From contig NC_079373.1 of the NCBI RefSeq assembly GCF_021018895.1, positions 27,304,875 through 27,368,874 on the forward strand: a stretch of 64,000 nucleotides of DNA. Direction: 5' to 3'. Positions 1-14,975 of the stretch are shown here, one piece after another. The notes beneath the pieces are model-generated. The model searched no databases. It was not told the origin of the DNA and saw only the letters and a program-made list of their open reading frames with translations. The position numbers and the translations under genes were made by a program. The stretch is from Seriola aureovittata (Eukaryota; Chordata; Actinopteri; Carangiformes; Carangidae). Each line of letters starts with the position of its first letter. Positions within the stretch are counted from its first letter, which is position 1.

Positions 1-570
1 CATTTTGTACTCATGGAATAACTACGAAGCATTTTAGATATCAAGAAATAAACGTTTAAATCTTTGAAATCATGATGTTTCTGAAGGTAATTGTTTTTAT
101 TCGGAATTGATTTTTGTATTTATCATTGATTGTTTTGTTTTTCTTTCTGCTTGTGTAATCTCAGCATCATTGAAAATGAGGATCACCGCTCAGTGTATCC
201 CTGAGAAAGTAAACGAAGGTTGATGATGAAGATGATGATGATGAAGTTACAAATGTTGAAATCTGGACTGGAGTGGTTTCAAAAAGGACTTTAGATTTGA
301 GAAGCAGTTTTAACATCTGATTCAGTTCCAGTAACATTCTGGAGATTGTAGAGAATTACAGAGGCAGGTCAGACCAGGTGATGACACACTTCCTGTTTGG
401 TTTCTCGGCTGTAGACGAGGAAAACCTCTGCTGGCGCTTCACATGATGAGAGCGACCGTGAGTTCAGAGTAAAGTCTCTGTGATGTCCTGCGTCTGACAG
501 GCAGAGCTGAGGAGGAGGATGTTTTTACTGTCAGTCCATTGCTGTCTCTGTAACCTGGCAACAGCCACTG

Positions 571-606
571 ACGCACACACGCACACACACACACACACAC
601 ACACAC
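571..606. repeat. (CA)n microsatellite
   Basis: Alternating CA run with two early CG interruptions. Confidence 0.9.
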
Positions 607-1227
607 TGGCAGGCAGTCACAGCTGAAAGCACAGAGGGATTGAGATGTGTCCACTTCTTCTCGTTCAGGCTTCACTTTCACGCTTTATTTGCTGCTGCAG
701 CAGCTGAAGAGGTTTTTTATTTTTTCAGGTTCCTCCAAAAAAAAAACTGCAGTTTCACTTGGATTCATTGTATTTTTCTCTGTGTGTGATTCAACTAAAA
801 ACTCCTGCACACGTTTCTGACTTCCTGTGAACTTCTGTCGGCCATTTTGTCTGTGGAGCTGCTCGGTGTGAAACAAATAGAAACAAAAGGCTTTTCTCAG
901 ATCAGAGGACGCCGAGTTCAGACTGCCGTACATGAGAGTCGAAACTCCCAAAGCAGAAGCCTCTGATCAGTTTCAGCTGGACTCTGGTGATTGCACTTCA
1001 GCACACCTGTACCTCACTGTACCCTGACAACATACTTCAACTGTAAGGTTCAAGAAAACAAGACTCAGGGTGTCACGATATACAGATATAGACAGTAACC
1101 GTTTAATTAATTCACCAATAAAGAGACAAAACACACAATAAACAAAGTTAAAGATGAATGGCGGATGGGAACGTCATTAGCTCTGCAGGTATTTGGTCAT
1201 TAAACAAAGTATTGGATAGATGAAGAT

Positions 1228-1385
1228 GTGACCTGATGGTGGCGCTAGAGGAAAAGTCCGAGGATCATCAGAGTCAGTGGGATTCATCTGAAGGAGAAGG
1301 TGAATGTTTGGACAAAACAATATTCATGTCAGATGTTGTTGAATATTTCAGTCTTCAGAAAAGTGGTGGACAGACCAAGAGATAC
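1228..1385 (+). repeat. Degraded copy of a dispersed teleost-type repeat
   Basis: Recognisable blocks are GTGGCGCTAGAGGAAAAGTC, then a 'gattcatct..aaggag..aatgt' block, then TTGAATATTTCAGTCT followed by GTGGTGGACAGACC. The same order of blocks occurs at 19222-19590, so the two are diverged members of one non-coding family. Confidence 0.6.
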
Positions 1386-2368
1386 AACTGCTATAATTAC
1401 AAAAAATGTTTTAAACAGAGCTGCTGTCAGCAACCTGGATTTATCCGAAGTAAACCGCTCTGCTTTCATAAACACACAACACGTTCAAATTCGTTTCGTT
1501 TTCTGTTTTATCCTGAATCTTGTTTGACAAAACAATCTCACGGTGGAGGTTCCTGAGCTTTCAGTCACGTCACCGCAGCAGTTGTCGTGGAATTGTAGAT
1601 GTTCTCACACATGTCATGGCATTGAGATAGAAGTAACTTGTTATTATAATATAATAAACACGCAGCTGAAGTTAAAATAGAATTAAATTAAAGACATTTG
1701 CATGTTTTATTTTGAAAATTAGTTGCCAGGATGTACTGTACTTCTTTTTCTTTCTTTCTTTTCACACCATCAGTGTAAATTTAGAGGGTCTTATATGTTG
1801 TACAAAGTGGTGGCTCTATGTTGTAAAACCTTTAGAAAATATTTTGGTTATTTTATGAAAAATATTTTATGGATTTTGCCCCGTTTTTCCTTGAAAGTGA
1901 TTTTGTGATGGCAGTGGACAGTGGTTCAGAAACACGTTTTCTGTCTAGTTGTAACACACAAAATGGACAATAAAGATCAATTTATTTTATTGATTTTTCA
2001 TTTTTATTTGTTTTTGTAATAAATTGATGCAGAACACAATATGATATGTTTTAAGGTGTTAAGCCTGTCTAAAATCACCTTTTAACAAAAAGTGTTTTAA
2101 ACGTCGTCTGTCTAGTTTGTTACTTTAATTTGTTTTAAGCAACAACCTTCCTTGTTGTTTAATGTTTTGTCTAAATTACTCTTTAAATAAATGTCACGAG
2201 GTTATTACATTTATTTATTTTTTTATCTTTAACTTGTATTTTCCCTCGTGTTTTGTCAACATTGAAACATTGAAATAAAGTTTGAAAAAAAAAACCACGC
2301 GGATAGAATGTGGAACTCATATCAACTGGAGAACGTTCCAGTCGGAGGTATTTTTAAGTTGAACGATA

Positions 2369-2376
2369 ACTTCCGG
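2369..2376 (+). promoter_or_regulatory. ETS-type motif in probable fem1b promoter
   Basis: ACTTCCGG is a perfect ETS/GABP-type core, about 450 bases upstream of the fem1b start codon in the only GC-enriched stretch upstream of the gene. Such sites are common at housekeeping promoters. The transcription start itself cannot be seen, so the promoter role is inferred from position. Confidence 0.35.
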
Positions 2377-2651
2377 TAGATGACTAGCTAGCAGAAGGTG
2401 AAAGTGCTTGAATTTGTTGTTGAAACTTCCGCCTTGTTTTGAGTTTTCAGACAGAAACAGCGCCAGAGGATGATTCATTAGACCGAGTAACGAGGCGCCA
2501 GTTTAATTTCATGAAGCCTGGAGCGGGAAAGTGTCGGTTTAAATGAACACGTCGCTAACGTTAGCAGACTAGCTAACCGGCTAGCCTGCTCAGCTGACGC
2601 CTGGTACTCAGCGTCCGGAGACAGAAGCCCAGAACCCGGAGGTTTAACTGA

Positions 2652-6650
<3,999 letters not shown>

Positions 6651-6856
6651 GCGAGGACGGACTCGCGTCTTTTTAAAGAGTTTCTTATTGTTTTCTAACA
6701 AATCACACGGTGCTGAGGACGAGGACGAGGGTTCAGGACGAAACGTTTCTGAGCTTTTTTATAAAAAAAAAAAAAAAAAAAACAGAAAGAGTTGGTTGCT
6801 TTTTTTTTTTCCTATTATAAGTATTAACTGCTAAATACCAGCAGCCGCACTCGGCA

Positions 6857-6897
<41 letters not shown>

Positions 6898-6905
6898 CTG
6901 TCCGT
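6857..6905. repeat. (TCTG)n microsatellite in fem1b 3' UTR
   Basis: About twelve TCTG units with two TCCG variants near the 3' end. Confidence 0.9.
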
Positions 6906-7005
6906 CTCACGGCTGCTGCAGCTCTGAAGGTCGAGCGCAGACCAGCAGAGAGAGAGAAAGAGGACGGACGTCTCATCCCCGCGCTGCTTCTTGTTTTGCC
7001 TTATC

Positions 7006-7006
<1 letters not shown>

Positions 7007-7040
<34 letters not shown>
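7007..7040. repeat. (GA)n microsatellite in fem1b 3' UTR
   Basis: Uninterrupted GA run of about 34 bases. Confidence 0.9.
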
Positions 7041-7044
<4 letters not shown>

Positions 7045-9609
7045 CTCACCTGCTGTCCATGTATCACCTGTCACACATGATTTATTTTTAACATGAGAAT
7101 CATCACTGGGTTTATTTTCACTGTAACAACAGGATCATCTGACGACTTCAGGTTCTAACTCTGTTTTAAATGGAGGTTATTTTGTTTTTTTCTCGCTTGT
7201 TTTACTGGAAGTCGACTTTGTGGCCCAAAGTATGTGGACACCCCTGGAAAAAAAACCTTCAGACTCTTGGTTCCACTGGAAGGAAATCTTAAATCAGTGG
7301 TTCCCTGTCCCTTTAAAACGAAGCAATGTCTTCATGTGGCCCGTCATCACAGCTGTAATATGTCTGTAAAACATGAATTTTAATCGTTTGTAAAAGTTGG
7401 AAAATGTCAAATTATCTAGAATTTAACAGGAAACTCACATTGAGGAAAAAACAAGTTATTTTCCTCTCCTCCTGTAGATCATCTTGTGACCTTCAGCTTT
7501 TAGCAGTTTGTTTTTTCAGTAAAAAGCCAAAGGATGAATTAACGGTGTGTTGATGGTTTGAGGAGACGATTCAGAAACATGTTGAGTCTTCATGATGGAG
7601 CGATGTTTTTTTCACAGAACCAGTCGAGTGTCCACATACTTTTGGCCAAATGGTCGACATGAACCAGATTCTCCCAGAACACGGTACCAACATGTGCTTG
7701 ATTGTCTGTAGATGCTCGTCGATGAGCTTTTATTTTGAAAAGTGAGGGAGGGGAAACCCCCGTTTACTATAATAATTATTAATATTGTGATTATTTTTAT
7801 CTTTTAAATAAACGGTGAAGTCTGAGACGTGGAGGAAGGTGTCACATGCATCACATGTTCCTCAGAGCTGCTGCAGCTTCAGCTGTGTCACGTGTGCTTC
7901 GCTCAGTAGATCTGAAACATGAAGAGGTTTCTGGTCCTGGTCCTGGTCCTGGTCCTGGTCCTGGCTGCTGCATTTATTGATCAGTCAATGAGCTTATTTG
8001 TCTTCTGGTGGACGGTGACATGTTCGGATTCCAAAATCCTGGAGCTTCACATCGACACAGACACGAGGGAGAGATCAACCCCAACGTCACAACTGAAGAA
8101 TATTAAAGCGAAAAGTCAAACTATTCTTTTAGATATTTATGATATTCATTATTTTAATGATCCATTCATCTGCACATCATTTGTTTTTAATAAGTGAATA
8201 ATCTTTTAGTTTACAAGTGAGCCCAGTCTGACTTCCTCCTGTTGCTCGTCCAAAATCCAAAGAGAAGAACTATTTTAAAAAGCAGAAAATCGTAAGATTT
8301 AGAAGCTGAACACGTGAATGTTTGTCATCTTTTATTGACGATGACTCGATCGACCAATCGATCAATCCACTACTTGTTTCAGCAGTAATTCTGCGGGTGC
8401 AGGTTCCCGCCTGAGGATTTGATGCTTGGACTGTTGAGTCAGAGAACTTGTGACGGGGATGAGACGACGGTGAGAGAATGATGAGCTGTCACAGGTGAAC
8501 TGATGATGCTGCAGGTCAGATCCACATCTGGGAACATCTGGATCGGTCTGTTTTCACTGCTTCACTCGTCACAGCTGGAGCTGCTTCAGTCTGTTTGAGG
8601 ATGAATTTGCATGCGTGTGCAGATTTAACACGTCGGATGATTACAAAGCCGAGGCTAATTTTTCATGCATCGGGAAGAAACACATCCATATTTATTTCTT
8701 GTTTGTCCGTGAGGATCAAAGACTGCGTCATGGTTCCAGTCTGGACTCAAACAGACGGGTCAGTGAACTGAAGGAAACGCTTCAGGAACTGTGACTCTGT
8801 AGAAACTTTGTAGACGCCTGATGAAGAAGTTTATTGTAGATACAGAGTGAATTATAACAGGGTCTAAGTCTCACCTCGGTCTCTGTTCAGATCTTCTAAC
8901 AATCAGGTGTTTGAAGAGTTCAAATTAAATCTGGTGCTGGACGCTGTGAAGTCAGACGGCGTCCATGTTTGTTTAGCATTTGTGTTCAGTGTCTGACTTT
9001 TCCAGCAGCTGCAGCGTGTGTGTGTGTTTTACTAACCATGTGACCGCGCGGTACAGGTGGCTTCTGCCTGGATGTTAAAGGGTGTGAGGTGATGATGATG
9101 ATGATGATGATGTGCCATTCAGAATGCTAACTTTATTTTGAACTCATCATAGTTTTTATTTAACACAGCAGCAGGTTTGACTCTGACCAAAGATTCTCCT
9201 CATGTCGGGAAACTTTAAGAGACGCCAGCTGTCGTGTACTTCCTGCAGAATGAATGCTGTCAAATTAAAAGTCTGCATTCAATTTTGTTCTCCTGTTGTT
9301 TATGTTGATTATTACAGAAGTCGGTTCAAGGTTGTACAGAAGCTCAGTCCTGCCAGTAAAAGTAAATATATAAAGAAAAGTCAAAAAAATGTTTTAAAAA
9401 AATTCAGTATAGTGAGAGAAAATGTAAAAATTTGATTTAAAAAGTCAAATTTTGAAACGAGAGAGCTCAAATTTATGAGATAAAAATAAAAAACTGTCAA
9501 ATATATGAGACGAAAGATAAAAGTGACTTTTAATCAGAATTTTAACTTCTCATAATTATAATAATTAACTTCTCTCAACTGTCTCATCTCAGATGTGAAT
9601 GAACCGAAC

Positions 9610-9975
9610 TCTGACTGAAGAACCAGAAGCTGCAGTTCCTCTAACGACCACTAGAGTCTGGCTCCAACAGTGAGTCAGTCCCCATAGACTCCCATGTTAA
9701 AATGTCCAACTTTACAGCAGAAATAAACATGTTTACAGCCTGGTACAGAAACTGTTTTGGTCTCTAGAGCTAATTTCCTCCTTCATGACACCTGTTTATA
9801 TAACTCACCTGTATATATAACTCACCTGTTCACATTTGATTAAGGACTACAGTTATGGAGGACTGAGGGCGTGGCCTCTTTGAGTGACAGTCGGATGCCG
9901 TTATAGTGGTTGGCTAGCTGTAGCGACTCACTGAGCTGCAGAAACCTGTGGCGCCTTTTCAGAGAACATGAGTGT
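9610..9975 (+). repeat. Dispersed repeat, copy 2
   Basis: Positions 9619-9745 repeat 4537-4663 almost base for base, in the same direction. After that the copies diverge and share only GAAACCTGTGG. A further fragment (GGCGTGGCCTCTTTGAGTGA) is shared between about 9869 and 23878. Confidence 0.75.
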
Positions 9976-11629
9976 GTGAATCCTGAGTGACTGAGGAGTT
10001 CAGGAATGTGTTTCCTGTTTCAGTGTTAAACCTGAGCTGTGACTCCAGAGTTTTCTTCCTTCTATTTATCTCTGGTTCATGAAGTCGAAAACATGACGAG
10101 TAAAAACTAAAGTTAAAATAATACGTTTTATTAGAAAAACAAAATCAAAACAAAAATGAACTTGTTGCGGCAGAAAAACCTTTTGTTTGATCACATGTAG
10201 TTTGGTGACCTGAGCTCCAAACACCTTCCACCTGCTGATCAGCCACAGGAAGTGGAAACACCTGTGCAGGTGTTCTGTGTTTCTGTCTCCTGCCGTGAGG
10301 AACATCTGAACTCTTCTTAAGATGTTTATAAAGATATTTTCCAGATTCTTCACAAAGACCTGGATGAACTATAAAAGTTAAGTTAATTATACCTTCTCTC
10401 ACGCTGTTTTACTCTGTAGCTGCAACATCAAATGACTTTTACTTTTCATTCTGCTGCTTTTCACACATTTAAACTTCAGTGACGTGAAGCAGAGACACCA
10501 GGCGTCCAAAGAGTTAGTTTAATGTTAATTTAATAAAATAAATGACAATGTTTGATGAGAAAAAGACTGAAAACCTCATGAATGAATATGAAGAACAACA
10601 TGACACACGACCTTTTACATCTCTAATGTTTATTCCTGTATGAACACAAACACTGAACATGTGAGACGAGTACATCCACAGGCAGAGCGGCAACTGAACA
10701 ACAGCTTCATATCAAACAATAATGCCACTATCCTTATTATCATCCTCAATCATACACGAGTATATTTACAGTTCAAGTTTGACTTTATACAACAAAAGTG
10801 CATCAGCTATAAATTTGGAAATAATAAACAATATGTGTTTGTAAGATGCATTTACAATTTATATTAGTATAAAAGAAGGAAATGTAAAACCAGCCATCGT
10901 AGGTAGTCTTGTGTTGTCTCTTCTCTCTCAGTTAGAGACACCAGCTGTGAGCGGCGTCACAGCGAGGCGTCCGCTCTCATGTGGTCGGGCAGGTTTTCCC
11001 AGTTTGGTCACATGATCTGAAGCCGTTAGTGTGGGAGTGAAACCGGCTCCAGGTCTCACTGAGAAAACACGACATGGAACCACACAGGTCACACAGGTCA
11101 CACAGGTCACAACAGGTCAGCACCTCGTCGCGTAAACGCCATTAATGGATAAAGATTAGAGGAAATAAAAAACAAATACACACACACACACAGACTGAAG
11201 TGATGGAGGTGAAATGAAAAAGACGTTTGTGGGAAAAGAGGAAAACCTGAATCAGATCAGGATCAAAGGATCAGACGGACGACGTGTCTCCGCATCTTTT
11301 CTCCTTTTGGTTTGTTTATCACACAGTCTGGTTTCGTACAGTTGTTGTTGTTGCACCTGAACGCATCGTGGAGGCTCTGATGGACAAAACACATTAAATA
11401 ATAATAATAATAATAATAGAAACACAAAAAGTGAAGGAACCGTCCTGCTAAAGTCTCATTTGTTGTTGTTTTCTTGTTGTTTGTGTTTTGTTGTTTTGTT
11501 GTTTTTATTTTTGGAATTGGAGTAAATTTTCTCTCTGCTTGTGTTTTGTCCTTCAGGGCCACCGTACTGAAAATAAACAGAAGAATCAAACATGACTTGT
11601 TCTTCTAGATCATTAAATAACTCTGGCTG

Positions 11630-11700
11630 CTGACTGACTGACTGACTGACTGACTGACTGACTGACTGACTGACTGACTGACTGACTGACTGACTGACTG
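11630..11700. repeat. (GACT)n microsatellite
   Basis: About 17 uninterrupted tetranucleotide units, a length that suggests high polymorphism. Confidence 0.95.
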
Positions 11701-11835
11701 GAGCTGAAGCTGATTGGCTGGTTCATAAATAGGTTGTACAGTAAACAAACTGCAGACGTGTTTTGTTTTGCTGACTTGTCTAATATGTTTATGGCTGATT
11801 AGTCATCGATGGCTGTGACTGGTTGAGCGATTAGC

Positions 11836-11852
11836 GGGGGGGGGGGGGGGGG
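11836..11852. repeat. Poly-G run
   Basis: Seventeen consecutive G about 130 bases beyond the itga11 stop codon on the gene's downstream side, so probably poly-C in the itga11 3' UTR. Confidence 0.9.
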
Positions 11853-11982
11853 CATCAGGGTCCCTGAGTGACAGGTGGAGGCTTGTGATGCATTCAGGTG
11901 ATCCTCGTCTCGAGCGATCGGACTTTGTGGCTTCACGAGTCGACGGGGATCGACAGAACGCAGCATCGGCGACGCCCACACC

Positions 11983-12063
11983 TTATAGCTCCTCTGCTGC
12001 CTTCCCATTGGCTACTGGCTGCTCCTCCTCTTCCTGTCTCCTCCGTCTGTTGAAGAAGCCGAG
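11983..12063 (-). CDS. itga11: itga11 exon 30 (cytoplasmic tail and stop)
   Basis: Encodes [20 protein letters not shown] then KAAEEL and TAA. LGFFNR is the alpha-subunit motif (usually GFFKR) that clasps the beta tail. The rest of the tail differs from human alpha-11 and alpha-10, as is usual for integrin alpha tails. Confidence 0.95.
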   Translation of the reverse strand, partial: LGFFNRRRRQEEEEQPVANGKAAEEL

Positions 12064-14276
12064 CTGAGAAGAAACGACAACGTCACATTAAAGACGGACA
12101 GACACTGACGGTTAAACAAGCAACTTATCAGACACCAAACAGACTGGATCCAAAGGTTATTATTCATTCATTCATTCATTCATTCATTTATATGACAAAC
12201 ATCAGTCTCTGTGGACTGAACCAGGCCAGTTTTAATATAAAACTAAACTAAACCATTAAAACTTCACCTTCACATTCACATAAAGTTGTAAATATATTTC
12301 ATTAGAACTGGCAAACTGGTCGAACTCTTAACTGTAATGCGTCAAAGTTGAATTACAGATAAATGTAACTGAGTTTAAATAGAAGTCAATGGTGAATGAA
12401 CTTAAGTTACAGATTTCTACATTAGACATTTCCACTGTGAGAAAAGGAACGGCAGATATTCAATTAGAATTTGTCCCAGTTCAAATTCTTGAATTGTGAG
12501 TAGTTACCTTCCACAGGGCCAGGACCAGTAAGGCCAGTAGCAGCAGGCCTCCCAGCGAGCTTCCCAGTATGATCCAGACTGGGACGATGTAATCCTCGTC
12601 CTTCCTCAGCTCTAGGATTATCTGACGTCACAGAACACGTGATAAATAAAATAAATCTTAATGTCTCACCTCTGACCCTGTGACCCTGTGACCTTTACAA
12701 CATCATAAATGATCCGATGAGGAGGAAGTAAACAGGAGCGGTTCATCTTGGTCTCTATAAATGACCTTTATGACCTGAAATCACATCCTGAAACCACGAC
12801 GACATCAGCTCGACACAGACAGACACAACAGAAAACACAATGAACAATAATCTCAATATTCCTCAACTCTGCAGGGAAATTAATAAATAAACCAAGAAGC
12901 ATAAAACAGAGCTGTTGTGACTTTAAATATATTAAAAACAGAAGAATTTAAAGAGACAGTGATAAAGTGCTTCAAATAAAATAAACTTTACAGATTTAGA
13001 GCAAATCTGAAACGAGACGCAGAAGAAATACATTATATACAATAAAAATGACGGCATCAAAAAGCAGCAGCAGTAACTGAGATGTTAGTTGTAAGCTGCT
13101 GCAGGAATGAATGAATGAATCCTCCTGCACAGGTGCATGCTGGTTAATGACTGTGATACTGGTTTCTGACAGCAGAGGGCAGCAGAGCTCCACATCTGTC
13201 TCATCAGTCTTCTATGGGAAGCTTGATTTATAACATGATAAAATATCATGACGCCACAAAGCCACTGACAGCTTGTGTTATTGTTTTAATATTTTGACTT
13301 ATTGAGCGGGAGAGAGAAAAGAAGAAGAAAAGAAGAAGAAAAGAAGGAAAACAAACAACAAAAAACACATTTTCTGTTTTACTTTCTTCTTCCTTTCCCC
13401 TCCTCGTCTTAGGGTCCGCTGGGTTTTATAGTTTGGGTAGTTCTTTATAATAATCAAGTAAAGTCAATAAATATAAATAGATGTAAATGAAACGACCCCT
13501 CCCACTCAGAGCGGTGCAGGTGTGTCAGGAAGAGAAGGGAGCCGCACCTGAAGCCACTTCTCCTGATTGTCATATAAAAGGAATCAGCTCTCAGGTGAGC
13601 TTTGGTTCCTGTCTCGTGATCCACACGTCACAACTCATTAACTATATCATTAACTCTCAACCTTGATATTTGATATTTGAGTTCACGGTTCATGACAGTC
13701 ACCTGCTCATGAGTCGGTTTTGTTGTGTGTTTTTAGTGTATTTACGTTTGTGTCCTTCCATCGTGATCATCACATAATCATGTTGTAGTCGATGCAACCC
13801 TGGGAATGTTTGTGTTGAACAGAAATCTGTGTGGTCTACCTGTCTGACCGGTCTGTCCTCCTGGAGGAACATGGGACTGGATGCGTCCAGCTGGATGGAG
13901 GCAGCGGTCAGTAGCTCCAGAGACCTGAAGCTCACCTGAAACAGTGATAAATACGAAACACTGTGAACGTACGGGATCGAGGCTTCACGTGAGACCACGG
14001 GAAAAAACACATGAAGCACTTGTGGTTCCTGACAAGAGACAAACATCCAGAGCTTCTTCAAGGAACCTTTGAGTTCCACACAAGCTGTTGGTGAATGTTT
14101 TAATATTTAAAATGGTAAGAAAACTTTATATTTTCAGTTTTATTCAGTGGTTCTGTGTCGACTCACAGCGAGCAGAGCGGGAAGCTGAAGTCTCCCTCTG
14201 AGCGTCACCTTCACCTCTCTGGAGGCCGGCAGGTTCAGTCTGCACTGGACCGCCATGCTCACACTGTTACTGTGGT

Positions 14277-14332
<56 letters not shown>

Positions 14333-14914
14333 CTTTAACACAGACTGGTCCCTGGATGTTTGTTGGACCTCTGGCTCTGTGTGAGACGCTGTCGGTCTTA
14401 CCAGCTGTGACAGTTGAGTCAGGTCCTCAGCTGTCACCTGATTGGTTGTTCTGAGTGGAGGCAGCATACAGTGGGACCCTGCGACCTGGTGAGAGGAAGA
14501 GGCCTGTGTAAACTGATGTGACTCTTCCTGTCAGCGCCACACATCCATAAATCACCTTCGTATTGATGTAGTTTTAAACATTACATTTTTGGTCTATATT
14601 TTATTTTTCTTGTCAGAAACGAGACACTTTGCCAACAGTTATCACAAAGGTTCATTTAAACATTTCCTGTGTTACCTGTTCGATGCTGTAGTCTGTGATG
14701 TTCACCAGCTGGTTGCCCTTGGCGGTCAGGGCCCAGATATCGGCTCTGAACAGGAGATCGTGCACTGAGAAGATGCCCAGGTTCTGGATCTGCACGTCGA
14801 GAGCAAAGGAACAGAATGAAAACAGGGTTAGAAAAGTCTGTTTCTGCAGTTATACTGTTAGAAAGTGTCGATATGCAAAGGTCTGCCATCTTTATGTGGA
14901 GGTCTGTATGAGGA

Positions 14915-14975
<61 letters not shown>

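Larger units (their letters stand above)
1..2280. other. Gene-free 5' flank of fem1b
   Basis: AT-rich sequence with no open frame that resembles a known protein. It holds a short imperfect GAT/GAA run near 223-246, a CA tract at 571-606, a degraded dispersed repeat at 1228-1385, and several isolated AATAAA motifs, the last at about 2273 followed by a run of A. The last motif could mark the end of a plus-strand transcript beginning outside the window, but no coding sequence supports this. Confidence 0.6.
6651..7830 (+). other. Probable fem1b 3' UTR
   Basis: Starts after the TGA. It contains an A run at 6763-6782, a TCTG array at 6857-6905 and a GA tract at 7007-7040. A canonical AATAAA at 7807-7812 is the best candidate polyadenylation signal, giving a 3' UTR of about 1.2 kb. 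No transcript evidence is available here. Confidence 0.5.
7831..11982. other. Space between the convergent fem1b and itga11 genes
   Basis: No coding sequence recognised. It contains the second copy of the dispersed repeat (about 9610-9975), a GAT run (9089-9113), an ATA run (11396-11419), a GACT array and a 17-base G run. The part nearest 11982 should include the itga11 3' UTR; an AATAAA on the minus strand (plus-strand TTTATT at 10629-10634) is a possible polyadenylation signal about 1.35 kb past the stop. Confidence 0.6.

Noticed and set aside
7919..8197. Small frame beginning with a hydrophobic leader (MKRFLVLVLVLV)
   Set aside because: The leader is a CTGGTC hexamer repeat and the rest has no features of a protein.
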